Below are positions 1-9,044 of a stretch of DNA of 64,000 nt, one piece after another; the stretch's first letter is position 1, and every line of letters starts with the position of its first letter. This stretch comes from Bacteroidales bacterium (lineage in GTDB: Bacteria; Bacteroidota; Bacteroidia; Bacteroidales; UBA932): contig JAGAAD010000031.1 in the NCBI GenBank assembly GCA_017615445.1, positions 26,856-90,855 of the forward strand, read 5' to 3'. Under the pieces are notes generated by a model. That model was not told the DNA's origin. It was given only the letters and a program-made list of their open reading frames with translations, and made no database searches. Position numbers and translations under genes: made by a program.

Positions 1-1262
1 TTGTGGCAGGTGACGGCCTGGGCGTATTTGAGCTGAAGTGCATTGAAGTAGGGATCTTCGCGCACCGCCTCCCAGCGTTTCCGCTTGGATGCAATGTCCT
101 GATAGTCCTCGTTAACTCCCTGATAAAGAGCGTTTTGCTGCTCATATGTCAGCGATGCGGACTCGGATTCGAGGGTGTCCAGGCAGACCTTCGCCGTGAT
201 CTGCTCGTCCGCGTAGTCCGGGAATCTCAAAGTCGCTTCGGCGAAATGAAGGCTGTAGCGGTCTTCGAAGCCCCTGATTCGCACCAGTTCGGCTATGTCG
301 CCGTTTGCTATATATCCCATCGGAGAGTCTTCATTCAGGAACTGGTAACAGTTCTTCACTATCATCAGCTTGTCTCCGCGGATAAGGCGTTCTTCCTTGA
401 ACTGGACTGTAGTGCGTATGCCCAGATTGTACCTGATTGCCCTTTTGTTAGAGCGGCAGAGGATGATGGTCTCGTCCTCGCCGTAGTGGTCATAGGCCCA
501 GCCTATCTTTTCTATCAGCTCTTCCCCGCCTATGCGCTCGATGTCTTTGTAGCCGCTCAGTCTAAGCTTGACCACGCCGGCATTCAGGTTTTGACGCAGC
601 GAGGTGGCGTTCATAAGGATGCCGGAAGTCTGCGCCTGCCGGACCACGGTGGTGATGGTAGTGAACCGCACACCGCCGAAACCGGCCATATAGTCCGGGG
701 AAAGCGCCGGACTCTCGTCCATGCCCACCGGGGGCAGCTGCGCCGCGTCGCCGATCAGGATCAGACGGCAGTCCGTGCCGCTCCTGACGAAGCCTATCAG
801 GTCTTCCAGCAGATTGCCGGTGCCGAAATTGGTCTGCCCGGGAGCGTCGCCGGTCTCGATCCCTATCAGCGAGGCTTCGTCCACCACGAACAACGTGCCC
901 TTCGCCTTGTTCGGCGAGAGGGAGAACTGACCGTAGCCGTCCGAGCCCACGCTTTTCTGCCTGTAGATAGCTTTATGGATAGTCTGCGCCGGAGCGCCGG
1001 CAAACGAAGATAGCACCTTGGCCGCACGGCCGGTAGGAGCCAACAGCACTGAACTCACGCCCAGACCGCGCAGAGCGCCGATCACGGCTGCTATCGCGGA
1101 GGTCTTGCCCGTGCCGGCATAGCCGTTCACCACCAGGATGTCTCCGTCGTCGGATGTGAGAAACTCCCCCACCTCGCGGAAAAGGTTTTCCTGGCATGGG
1201 GTGGGTTCATAACCAAAATTCCTGAGGAATTCGCCCGAAAGAAAAGCAGCCCTGTCCGCCAT
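1..1262 (-). CDS. RecD-like ATP-dependent DNA helicase (AAA/UvrD_C_2), 3' end cut by window
   Basis: The minus-strand frame is open from an ATG at 1262 to the window edge, giving 420 residues with no stop. Near the N-terminus is a Walker A motif, GYAGTGKT (about residues 47-54), followed by APTGRAAKVL and a Walker B-like VVDEASLI. The visible end reads AQAVTCHK, the start of the UvrD_C_2 motif VI (TCHKxQG) of RecD-type superfamily 1B helicases. The gene therefore lacks only its C-terminal tail here. In the family these act as 5'-3' DNA helicases; this one is a stand-alone protein, not part of a visible RecBCD operon. It starts 4 nt beyond the trkH stop, so the two are probably cotranscribed. 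Confidence 0.85.
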   Translation of the reverse strand, partial: MADRAAFLSGEFLRNFGYEPTPCQENLFREVGEFLTSDDGDILVVNGYAGTGKTSAIAAVIGALRGLGVSSVLLAPTGRAAKVLSSFAGAPAQTIHKAIYRQKSVGSDGYGQFSLSPNKAKGTLFVVDEASLIGIETGDAPGQTNFGTGNLLEDLIGFVRSGTDCRLILIGDAAQLPPVGMDESPALSPDYMAGFGGVRFTTITTVVRQAQTSGILMNATSLRQNLNAGVVKLRLSGYKDIERIGGEELIEKIGWAYDHYGEDETIILCRSNKRAIRYNLGIRTTVQFKEERLIRGDKLMIVKNCYQFLNEDSPMGYIANGDIAELVRIRGFEDRYSLHFAEATLRFPDYADEQITAKVCLDTLESESASLTYEQQNALYQGVNEDYQDIASKRKRWEAVREDPYFNALQLKYAQAVTCH

Positions 1263-1266
1263 CGCG

Positions 1267-2718
1267 CTACCTCCTGTGGCGGTCGAAGATCATCGCCACT
1301 ACCGCGACTATCGGATAGATTTCCACACGGCCGAGGAACATGTCGAACGCAAACAGGAATTTTGCGCTGTTCGAAAGGGCGCCGTAGTTGCCCATAGAGC
1401 CTATCTCGCCTATCGCCGGTCCCACGTTGCTGAGCGAGACCACCGAACCTGAGAATGCGCTCTCGGCTCCAAGTCCGAGGCACAGCGCGATGACGGTGGA
1501 GACCACGAGCATCACGCCGTAGAATGCGATATAGAGCAGGTACTGAGCCACCTCTTCTTCGTGCAGGACGCGCGAGCCCACCTTCACCTCGTTCACGAGG
1601 TTCGGGTGGAGGGTCTTGCCTATCTGGCGGCCGATAGTCTTGAAAAGGATGAACACGCGGTCCGCCTTGATACCGCCGGAGGTGGAACCTGCGCAGCCGC
1701 ACATAACGGCCATCGCAAGCAGCAGGACATTAGTCCACATCGGGAACACGGAGTTGTCCGCTATCGCGAATCCGGTCGTGGTGACGGTGCTGATGGTCTG
1801 GAATGCTCCGCACCACATCGCCCTTCCCAGCGACGGAATCGTGCCGCTGAACTTGAGCGAGATGCCGGTGATTATCGAAACCGCGAACACGGCGACCAGG
1901 TAGAACTTCAGCACCGGGTTATTCAGCGGCTTCAGCGAACGGTTCACCACAGACAGGAAAAGCAGGCCGAAATGCAGCGAAGACAGCAGCATGAAGACCA
2001 TCGTCAGGCCCTCGATCAGAGTCGAATGGAAGCCCAGAATCGAGGCGTTGCGGGTGCTGAAACCGCCCGTGGCACTGACGCTGAAAGCCTGGCACACGGC
2101 ATCCAGAGGCTGCATCCCGGCGAGCAGATAGCTCACGAGAGAGAGCACGAAGATGCCGAGGTAGATGTAGGTGAAAATGAAGACCGTCTTTCCCGAGCGG
2201 GCGGAATAGCTCGATTTCGAGAGCGAAGACAGTTCCATATTCGTAAGACGCGATCTGATAGGGCTCGCGGTGGGTATCAGAAGAAGAAGGAATACGGTGA
2301 CTCCCAAGCCTCCGATGAAATGTGTCGCACCGCGCCAGAAAAGCAGGCTGGGCGGCAGGGATTCCACATCGGCAATGACGGTCGCGCCCGTGGCGGTGAA
2401 GCCCGAAACGCTTTCAAACCACGCGTTCGCGAGGGTGAAAGGATCACCCCACAGGGCATAGGGCAGCATTCCGAAGATAAAGGACAGCAGCCAGGATATG
2501 ACTATTATCATGTAGCCGTCCTTGATGGTGATGGGCTGGACTCCCCTCACGAAGATGAAAGGGAAAACGCCCGAGATGAAGGTGATCAGGAAACTGATGA
2601 AAAGGCCCGTCTGCGCTCCGTCGTCCGTCCCCCAGGACACGAACAGAGCGAGAAGCATGAACAATGCGCTGACCAGCAACGCATAGCCCACATTCCTACT
2701 GATTGCCTTTAGGTTCAT
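1267..2718 (-). CDS. trkH: TrkH-family potassium uptake membrane protein
   Basis: 483 residues, the normal length for TrkH/KtrB. It is highly hydrophobic with four P-loop-like filter segments: FTATGATVI, SATGGFSTRN, STVTTTGFAIAD and SNVGPAIGE, matching the four-fold TVGYG-like pores of the superfamily. It should form the K+ translocating subunit in the inner membrane. These channels normally need a cytosolic TrkA/KtrA gating subunit, but none is encoded nearby. Instead the upstream gene, a two-TM sensor-like protein, overlaps its start by 23 nt, suggesting translational coupling. The RecD-like helicase follows after 4 nt. Confidence 0.93.
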   Translation of the reverse strand: MNLKAISRNVGYALLVSALFMLLALFVSWGTDDGAQTGLFISFLITFISGVFPFIFVRGVQPITIKDGYMIIVISWLLSFIFGMLPYALWGDPFTLANAWFESVSGFTATGATVIADVESLPPSLLFWRGATHFIGGLGVTVFLLLLIPTASPIRSRLTNMELSSLSKSSYSARSGKTVFIFTYIYLGIFVLSLVSYLLAGMQPLDAVCQAFSVSATGGFSTRNASILGFHSTLIEGLTMVFMLLSSLHFGLLFLSVVNRSLKPLNNPVLKFYLVAVFAVSIITGISLKFSGTIPSLGRAMWCGAFQTISTVTTTGFAIADNSVFPMWTNVLLLAMAVMCGCAGSTSGGIKADRVFILFKTIGRQIGKTLHPNLVNEVKVGSRVLHEEEVAQYLLYIAFYGVMLVVSTVIALCLGLGAESAFSGSVVSLSNVGPAIGEIGSMGNYGALSNSAKFLFAFDMFLGRVEIYPIVAVVAMIFDRHRR

Positions 2719-3529
2719 TCTTCAGATCCACTATCCTTTTGCGGAGAGTCTGGTTTTCAGATGTCAGCTCCGCTATACCGTCGTTGATTTCCTTGAGCTG
2801 GTCGTCTCCGTCGAAGCTGACGTTGTATCTCTTGTTGTACGAGCGGTAGGCATTCAGGCCGGCCACCATCTGATATGTCGGTTTGACATAGTACGAGAGC
2901 ATGAACAGAAGGAGCATCACCACCAGAAGCAGTCCCACTCCCACCGCGACTATACCCGGAATAATGCTGCGGTACAGGCTGCTGTCCATATTCTCAGAAT
3001 TCGAGCGGAGGTCGTCGTAGATTGCGAGACTGAGGTTGTCTATATCTCCGCGGAGCCTGCCGAAGCGCGGCTGAAGGCGGTTGAAGTACCAGTCTCTGGT
3101 GTTGATGAAATCCGCCTTGATGACATAGCCGAGTTCCAGGGAAGTCAGCATGTAGGCGGAATAAGCATACTTCACGGAATCCGCGAGTTCGGAAGTGCCG
3201 GTAAAGGCAGCGCTCAGGCTGTCGCATTTCTGCATGAAGGCCATGGCGTCGAAATCCGGGAGTTCGGTCACTGAACCGTCTCCGATAGCGGCCAGAATCG
3301 CGAGGTTATACTCCTCTGCGGCCTCGCCTAGACGCCTGGCGTCGTTGATGCTGTTTATGTCTTTGGCGATGAGGTCAGACACATACGAACTCATCTTGCT
3401 GTACTCCAGCACGGAGATAACGCTGGAGAGAAGCAGAACGGCCGCAATCGCGCCGAGGCTGAGAATAAGCTTGCCGCGCATTCCCATCCGCGTTCCTTTA
3501 TTGATTTTTCTTACTTTCCCCTTCGCCAT
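2696..3529 (-). CDS. Two-TM sensor-like membrane protein with periplasmic helical domain, no output domain
   Basis: 277 residues. A basic N-terminus precedes TM1 (about residues 20-42). A predicted all-helical periplasmic stretch follows (about 43-187), then TM2 (about 190-215) and a short cytoplasmic tail of about 60 residues ending in a coiled coil (ELTSENQTLRKRIVDLKNE). The layout resembles the four-helix-bundle sensor half of a chemoreceptor or histidine kinase, but there is no kinase, GGDEF or MCP signalling domain. It is first in the operon and overlaps trkH by 23 nt, so a role in gating or assembling TrkH is possible (inference). I do not recognise a named family. It has its own divergent promoter shared with the ROK gene. 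Confidence 0.7.
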   Translation of the reverse strand: MAKGKVRKINKGTRMGMRGKLILSLGAIAAVLLLSSVISVLEYSKMSSYVSDLIAKDINSINDARRLGEAAEEYNLAILAAIGDGSVTELPDFDAMAFMQKCDSLSAAFTGTSELADSVKYAYSAYMLTSLELGYVIKADFINTRDWYFNRLQPRFGRLRGDIDNLSLAIYDDLRSNSENMDSSLYRSIIPGIVAVGVGLLLVVMLLLFMLSYYVKPTYQMVAGLNAYRSYNKRYNVSFDGDDQLKEINDGIAELTSENQTLRKRIVDLKNEPKGNQ

Positions 3530-3564
3530 TTTTAAATAATTTCAAAAAATTTTTAAACAACCTC

Positions 3565-3572
3565 CAAATATA
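3565..3572 (-). promoter_or_regulatory. Bacteroidota -7 element for the sensor-trkH operon
   Basis: On the minus strand this reads TATATTTG, matching TAnnTTTG, 35 nt upstream of the ATG at 3529. No clear -33 TTG is visible. Confidence 0.55.
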
Positions 3573-3586
3573 CGCATTTTATTTTA

Positions 3587-3594
3587 TAAATTTG
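3587..3594 (+). promoter_or_regulatory. Bacteroidota -7 element for the xylose operon
   Basis: Reads TAAATTTG, matching TAnnTTTG, 23 nt before the ATG of the ROK regulator. It faces the minus-strand -7 element at 3565-3572 across 14 bp, so one bound regulator could affect both directions. Confidence 0.6.
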
Positions 3595-3617
3595 TCGCAA
3601 TAGAACATTATAAACCG

Positions 3618-4817
3618 ATGACAGCAAGACTAGTTACGGAAGACAGCAAGAATGCACAGCTCAAGAAAGATATCTTGCGCCTCTGCATCGAAAACGGAAC
3701 CTACAGCATTTCCGATTTCAGCCGCGATCTGGACACCAGCGTGCCCACCATCACGAAAATAATATCGGAGATGATTGCCGACGGCCTCATCCAGGACGAA
3801 GGCAAGGTAGGGACCAAGGGCGGACGCCGCCCCAGTACTTACGGCCTGAACCCTGAAGCGGGATATTTCGTGGGAGTGGATGTTGCCCGCCAGCACTTCC
3901 ACATCGCCATCTGCGATTTCAAGGGAAACCTCATCCGCTTCATCCAGGACATCCCCTTCGTCCTGGAAGCAAATGCCGAATCATTCAAGAATATCTGCCT
4001 CAGGATCAAGGAAGAAGTCGGAGGAGCGAATGTCCATTGGAGCGACGTGCTCGGAGTGGGAGTGTCTCTCTCCGGCCGTGTGAACCCTGAAAAAGGCTAT
4101 TCCCTCACCTATTTCGTCAGCGACGACATCCCCATGAAAGATCTCTTCGAGCAGCAGCTCGGAGTGCCCGTCACGATCGAGAACGACTCCCGCGCCATGA
4201 CCTACGGCGAGTACATGAACCTGGGCCCCGGCCGCGAGAAAGACGTCATCTTCGTGAACCTCAGCTGGGGACTCGGAATGGGAATGATCCTGGAAGGCAA
4301 GCTCTTCTACGGCAAATCCGGTTTCTCAGGAGAAATCGGACACTTCCCCGTCCTTACCAACAACCTGATCTGCCGCTGCGGCAAGGTGGGTTGTCTGGAG
4401 ACCGGAGCCTCCGGCAGCGCGCTTCACAGGATGATAATAGAGCGTCTTAAAGAAGGCCGCAAATCTTCTCTGGCCCCTATCTACGAAGCCCACGGAGACC
4501 TGCACCTGAAGGACATCCTGAAGGCAGTGGAAGAGGAGGACGTTCTCGCCATCGAAGGAATCGAAGAAGTGGGAGCCACCCTCGGACGCGGCCTCGCGGG
4601 CGTGATCAATATCTTCAACCCCGGACTCGTGATAATTGGCGGCCGCCTGATAGTCGGAAAAGACTACCTGATGCTGCCCGTGAAGACTGCAGTGAACCGT
4701 TTCTCGCTCACCAAAGTCAGTTCGGACACGAAATTCAAGTTCTCCAAGCTCGGGGCGAAAGCCGCCGGAGTCGGCAACTGCCTCCTGAGCCGCGACAAAC
4801 TCCTCGGCCTCATTTAA
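3618..4817 (+). CDS. ROK-family transcriptional regulator (XylR/NagC-like), xylose operon
   Basis: 399 residues. The N-terminal 75 residues form a winged helix-turn-helix (YSISDFSRDLDTSVPTITKI, wing with TKGGRRPSTYG). A complete ROK sugar-kinase-like domain follows, with GVDVARQHFHIAI as the phosphate loop, ENDSRAMTYGE as the sugar/catalytic loop, and the zinc motif CRCGKVGCLE (from about residue 252). Such regulators bind a sugar and release DNA. The gene is the first of six tightly packed xylose-utilisation genes, so autoregulated repression relieved by xylose or a xylose-containing oligosaccharide is the natural reading (inference). The next gene starts 3 nt after its stop. Confidence 0.9.
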   Translation: MTARLVTEDSKNAQLKKDILRLCIENGTYSISDFSRDLDTSVPTITKIISEMIADGLIQDEGKVGTKGGRRPSTYGLNPEAGYFVGVDVARQHFHIAICDFKGNLIRFIQDIPFVLEANAESFKNICLRIKEEVGGANVHWSDVLGVGVSLSGRVNPEKGYSLTYFVSDDIPMKDLFEQQLGVPVTIENDSRAMTYGEYMNLGPGREKDVIFVNLSWGLGMGMILEGKLFYGKSGFSGEIGHFPVLTNNLICRCGKVGCLETGASGSALHRMIIERLKEGRKSSLAPIYEAHGDLHLKDILKAVEEEDVLAIEGIEEVGATLGRGLAGVINIFNPGLVIIGGRLIVGKDYLMLPVKTAVNRFSLTKVSSDTKFKFSKLGAKAAGVGNCLLSRDKLLGLI

Positions 4818-4820
4818 ATA

Positions 4821-7628
4821 ATGAAACGTCTTATCAGAACGGCCGCGCCGCTTCTCGCCGTCCTGCTGCTGTTCTCCTGCACGGAGAGCAGTGTGACGGT
4901 GCGCACCGGCGACGGCTTGAAAGTCCGGCTGCAGGCCGAGACTCCAAGCATCATCAGGGTCAGCGCAGTGCCCCGCTGGAGCCGCTTCTCCAGCGCGAAA
5001 AGCCTCTGCGTCATCCCCCGGAAATCCTTCAAGGGAGCCGTTATCACGCGCGATGGCAATCTGGTTTCCCTCAGCACGGGCGAAATCACTGCCACAGTGG
5101 ACCGCAGGACAGGCTTCGTCAGCTTCTCGGACAGCACCGGGAATGTCATCCTGAGCGAAAACGGCCGCAGCTTCAGGCCCATCGAAGTGGACGGGACCAA
5201 AGGCTACACAGTCCGCCAGACCTTCGTTCCCCAGGAAGAAGGTTTCTACGGTCTGGGACAGTACCAGGCCGACGAATGGGACTGGAAAGGCCGCAATGAA
5301 GAACTCTACCAGTACAACACCAAAATAAGCGTCCCCTTCGTCCTGTCTTCCAGGAAGTATGGCATCCTCTGGGACAGCTATAGTTTCTGCCGCTGGGGCG
5401 ACCCGAGGCCTTACGCCCAGCTTGGCGAGGTGTTCACCCTGCGCGACAAAGACGGCCTGGCGGGAGCGCTCACCGGAACCTACATCCCCGCCCGCGGCGA
5501 GATCCTCACGCGCAGGGAGACCTCCCTCGCCCAGGAATATCTCCGCACCCCGCAGTGTGACCGCGTCATGAACGCCCCCGAGGGCTTCGAATTCGACGGT
5601 TCTCGTGTGATCTACGAAGGCACGCTGGAGCCCTCCGAGAGCGGCATTTTCCGCTTCTATCTCTACTATGCGGGATATGTGAAAGTCTACACCGGAGACA
5701 GGCAGGTAATGCCGGAAATCTGGCGCACCGCCTGGAACCCGAACGGCCGCAAGTTCGAGCTCAGGATGGAGGCCGGCAAGCAGGTGCCCATCCGCATCGA
5801 ATGGATCCCGGACGGCAGAGTGAGCTATTGCGCGCTGCGCGTGCTCTCCCCCGTGGACCCGGCTGCCCAGTCGGCCATGCAGTGGTGGGGCGAGATGCAG
5901 GACCAGATAGACTACTACTTCATCGCCGGCGACAGCATGGACGGAGTCATCAGCGGCTACCGCACCCTCACCGGCAAAGCGCCCATAGTCCCCAAGTGGG
6001 CAATGGGCTACTGGCAGAGCCGCGAGCGCTACACCACCCAGGACCAGATAGTGGGCACCCTAGCCGAATTCCGCAAGCGCCACATCCCCATCGACAACAT
6101 AGTCCAGGACTGGCAGTACTGGGAGGATGACAAATGGGGCAGCCACGAATTCGACCGCAAGCGCTTCCCCGACCCGAAGAAGATGGTAAAGGACATCCAC
6201 TCCATGAACGGACGCTATATGATTTCCGTTTGGCCGAAGTTCTATGTGGGCACGGAACATTTCGCCGAACTGGACGCGAAGGGCTGGATCTACCAGACTC
6301 CCGTGCGCGACAGCGTCGTGGACTGGCTGGGCTACCAGCAATCGTTCTACGACGCCTACTCCCCCGGCGCCCGCAAGCTCTTCTGGAAGCAGATGAAAGA
6401 CCATCTCTACGGTCTGAAAGTGGACAGCTGGTGGATGGACGCGAGCGAGCCCAACATCCACGACTGCACGGATATGGACTACCGCAAGGCCATGTGCGGC
6501 CCCACCGCCCTCGGCCCGTCGGCCAAATATTTCAACGCCTACGCGCTGATGAACGCGCAGGCGATCTATGAAGGTCAGCGCGCTACCCGCGACAACCGCC
6601 GCGTCTTCCTTCTCACCCGCAACGGCTTCGCCGGCCTCCAGCGCTACAGCACAGCCAGCTGGAGCGGCGACATCGGCACCCGCTGGGAGGACATGAAGGC
6701 GCAGATAAGCGCCGGCCTGAACTACAGCATCTCCGGCATCCCGTTCTGGGGCCAGGACATAGGCGGTTTCAGTGTGGAGAAGCGCTTCATGCAGGCCCAG
6801 ACCCTCTTCAACGGCACCGGCCAGGTCACCGAAGACCTGGTGGAATGGCGCGAGATGCAGGCCCGCTGGCACGAATGGGGCGTGTTCTGCCCGCTCTACC
6901 GCGCCCACGGACAGTGGCCCGAACGCGAGCCCTGGTTCGTGGATGCCGAAGGCAGCCCCACCTACGAAGCGATTCTGGCCGCGGACCGTCTGCGCTACCA
7001 GTTGATGCCCTACATCTACACAATGGCCGCGCGCGTGCATTTCGACGACTACACAATCATGCGCCCGCTGGTGATGGACTTCACCGACGATTCGCGCGCC
7101 CGCACCATCAGCGACGAGTTCATGTTCGGCGACGCGATCCTGGTCTGCCCGGTCTACACCTATCAGGCGCGCAGCCGCCAGGTCTACCTCCCCACCGGAG
7201 CTGACTGGTACGACGCCAACGACAACTTCCGCTGCTACCGCGGCGGCAAGATAATAATGGCCCCGGCCCCCTACGAGTACTGCCCGCGCTACTGGCGTTC
7301 CGGACAGATCGTGCCCATGGGCGAGGCCGTGGAAAGCACGGCCGAGCCTCAGGACGACCTCACGATAATGGTCTTCACCGGCAAGGACGCATCCTACAGC
7401 CTCTACGAAGACGAAGGCACCAACTACAACTACGAAAAGGGCAAATTCAGCCGGATAGGCTTCGAATGGAACGAAGCCGGCCGCAGCTTCACCGTCTGCG
7501 CCCGCGAAGGCAAGTTCAAGGGCATGCCGAAAACTCGCGTCTTCACGGTGAAAGTAGTCTCCCCTCTCGGAATCCGCGAGGCAGCCATTGCCTACGACGG
7601 CACTGAAACCACATTGAATTTCCAGTAA
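4821..7628 (+). CDS. GH31 alpha-xylosidase-like lipoprotein with inserted PA14 domain
   Basis: 935 residues. The N-terminus MKRLIRTAAPLLAVLLLFSC is a lipoprotein signal with a lipobox Cys at residue 20, so the enzyme is membrane-anchored in the periplasm or at the surface. The GH31 barrel carries the nucleophile motif SWWMDASEP (Asp near residue 540) and the acid/base motif SWSGDIGTRWEDMK (Asp near 617). A roughly 100-residue insertion at about 245-350 has PA14 character (YEGTLEPSESGIFRFYLYY, PIRIEW). A PA14 insert is known in xyloglucan-type alpha-xylosidases of Bacteroides. With xylB/xylA downstream, release of alpha-xylose from xyloglucan-type oligosaccharides is likely; alpha-glucosidase is the alternative. 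Confidence 0.9.
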   Translation: MKRLIRTAAPLLAVLLLFSCTESSVTVRTGDGLKVRLQAETPSIIRVSAVPRWSRFSSAKSLCVIPRKSFKGAVITRDGNLVSLSTGEITATVDRRTGFVSFSDSTGNVILSENGRSFRPIEVDGTKGYTVRQTFVPQEEGFYGLGQYQADEWDWKGRNEELYQYNTKISVPFVLSSRKYGILWDSYSFCRWGDPRPYAQLGEVFTLRDKDGLAGALTGTYIPARGEILTRRETSLAQEYLRTPQCDRVMNAPEGFEFDGSRVIYEGTLEPSESGIFRFYLYYAGYVKVYTGDRQVMPEIWRTAWNPNGRKFELRMEAGKQVPIRIEWIPDGRVSYCALRVLSPVDPAAQSAMQWWGEMQDQIDYYFIAGDSMDGVISGYRTLTGKAPIVPKWAMGYWQSRERYTTQDQIVGTLAEFRKRHIPIDNIVQDWQYWEDDKWGSHEFDRKRFPDPKKMVKDIHSMNGRYMISVWPKFYVGTEHFAELDAKGWIYQTPVRDSVVDWLGYQQSFYDAYSPGARKLFWKQMKDHLYGLKVDSWWMDASEPNIHDCTDMDYRKAMCGPTALGPSAKYFNAYALMNAQAIYEGQRATRDNRRVFLLTRNGFAGLQRYSTASWSGDIGTRWEDMKAQISAGLNYSISGIPFWGQDIGGFSVEKRFMQAQTLFNGTGQVTEDLVEWREMQARWHEWGVFCPLYRAHGQWPEREPWFVDAEGSPTYEAILAADRLRYQLMPYIYTMAARVHFDDYTIMRPLVMDFTDDSRARTISDEFMFGDAILVCPVYTYQARSRQVYLPTGADWYDANDNFRCYRGGKIIMAPAPYEYCPRYWRSGQIVPMGEAVESTAEPQDDLTIMVFTGKDASYSLYEDEGTNYNYEKGKFSRIGFEWNEAGRSFTVCAREGKFKGMPKTRVFTVKVVSPLGIREAAIAYDGTETTLNFQ

Positions 7629-7629
7629 T

Positions 7630-9039
7630 ATGAAACGCATACTTATGGCAGCGGCGCTGCTGCTTCTCTCATTCAGCGCATTTGCAAAACTGTCGGTCAA
7701 AGAGCCCTGCTCGGACGGAATGGTCCTTCAGCAGAAGGCGAATCCTGTCATTTGGGGCCACTCCAGCCCGGATGCGGCCGTCAAGGTCCGCACAAGCTGG
7801 GACGGCAAGACCTACAAAGCAACGGCAGATTCCAAGGGAGTCTGGAAGGTCTATGTCCACACCCCCGCCGCTTCTTACCAGAAATACGAAGTCAAGGTGG
7901 AGGGCGACGGCGGCAAACTGACCATCAAGGATGTGCTCATTGGCGAAGTGTGGATCGCGAGCGGACAGTCCAATATGGAGATGCCCGTACGCGGCTACTT
8001 CAACTGTCCAGTGGAAGGCTCGGCCGAGATAATCGCAAACGCCAGGCTGGACGACAAAGTGAGGATGTTCTCGGTCTCTCAGGACCAGTCGGACGAGCCT
8101 CTGGACGATGTGAGGAAGCACAGCGGCTGGCAGAAAGCCAATCCAAGGGGCATACTCTGGATGAGCGCCACGGCGTTTTTCTTCGCCCGCGAGCTCAACA
8201 GCGTGCTGGACGTCCCCGTCGGAATAGTCGCCTTCCCCTATGGCGGCACCCGTGTGGAAAGCTGGCTGCCTAAAGAGATACTGGAGGAATACGGCGAACC
8301 GCTTGAAAGAATAGAGAACAACCACTACCACAATCCGTTCAGGATGTACAACTCCATGCAGCGCCCTATGCAGGGCTACACCGCGAAGGGTTTCATCTGG
8401 TATCAGGGCTGCTCGAACGTTGGCCACGACGATGTGTTTGTCCAGAGGATGAGCAGGCTCATTGAGCGCTGGCGCGAAGACTGGGGAGACAAGGATGCCT
8501 CCATGCCCTTCTACCAGTGCGAAATCGCGCCCTGGGTGGGCTACGGCGGAAGTGCGCCCGCACTTCGCAAGGCCCAGCACGACTGCGCCGCCAGCATCAA
8601 GAACGGCGGAATTGTGGTCACCAACGACCTGGTCTACCCCTATGAGACTGGTCAGATCCATCCCTGCCAGAAGAGGCAGGTCGGCGAGAGGCTCGCATAT
8701 CTTGCGCTGAACCGCGACTATGGATTCGAGACTATCGCCTGCTACTCCCCCGAGGTCGCGGAGGTTTCCGTCAAGGGCGGAGAGGTGCTCCTTAAGCTTT
8801 CCAACTGCTCTAACGGAGTGGACCGCGAGAGGGGCATCGAAGGCTTGGAGATCTGCGGCCCGGACGGCGTCTTCCATCCCGTCACCGAATTATGGTGCGA
8901 ATGGGGCGGCATCCTTCACATAAGTTGCGCCGAAGTTCCGGAACCCAGCGAGGTTCGCTACGGCTGGGGTGATTTCGTTCCCGGCAACCTCCACAATGTG
9001 GAAGGCCTGCCCGTTTCTCCGTTTGATCTTAAACTGTAG
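7630..9039 (+). CDS. Secreted SASA/sialate-O-acetylesterase-family carbohydrate esterase
   Basis: 469 residues with a cleavable signal peptide (MKRILMAAALLLLSFSAFA). The SGNH/SASA signature ASGQSNMEMP places the catalytic Ser near residue 114. The block GFIWYQGCSN matches the family's WYQGESN with Cys in place of Glu, and GQIHPCQKRQ supplies the catalytic His near 344. Members remove acetyl groups from sugars such as sialate or xylose residues. In this xylose operon, deacetylation of xylan or xyloglucan oligosaccharides is more plausible than sialic acid metabolism (inference). It begins 1 nt after the GH31 stop. Confidence 0.88.
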   Translation: MKRILMAAALLLLSFSAFAKLSVKEPCSDGMVLQQKANPVIWGHSSPDAAVKVRTSWDGKTYKATADSKGVWKVYVHTPAASYQKYEVKVEGDGGKLTIKDVLIGEVWIASGQSNMEMPVRGYFNCPVEGSAEIIANARLDDKVRMFSVSQDQSDEPLDDVRKHSGWQKANPRGILWMSATAFFFARELNSVLDVPVGIVAFPYGGTRVESWLPKEILEEYGEPLERIENNHYHNPFRMYNSMQRPMQGYTAKGFIWYQGCSNVGHDDVFVQRMSRLIERWREDWGDKDASMPFYQCEIAPWVGYGGSAPALRKAQHDCAASIKNGGIVVTNDLVYPYETGQIHPCQKRQVGERLAYLALNRDYGFETIACYSPEVAEVSVKGGEVLLKLSNCSNGVDRERGIEGLEICGPDGVFHPVTELWCEWGGILHISCAEVPEPSEVRYGWGDFVPGNLHNVEGLPVSPFDLKL

Positions 9040-9044
9040 TCCAT

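Noticed and set aside
6060..7700. Long minus-strand open frame (546 codons) opposite the GH31 gene
   Set aside because: It is an antisense shadow of a GC-biased gene: no domain, low-complexity Val/Ala/His/Gly composition, and it lies wholly across a well-identified gene. The same holds for the long frames opposite mscS (28795-30519) and DUF4301 (51468-53204).
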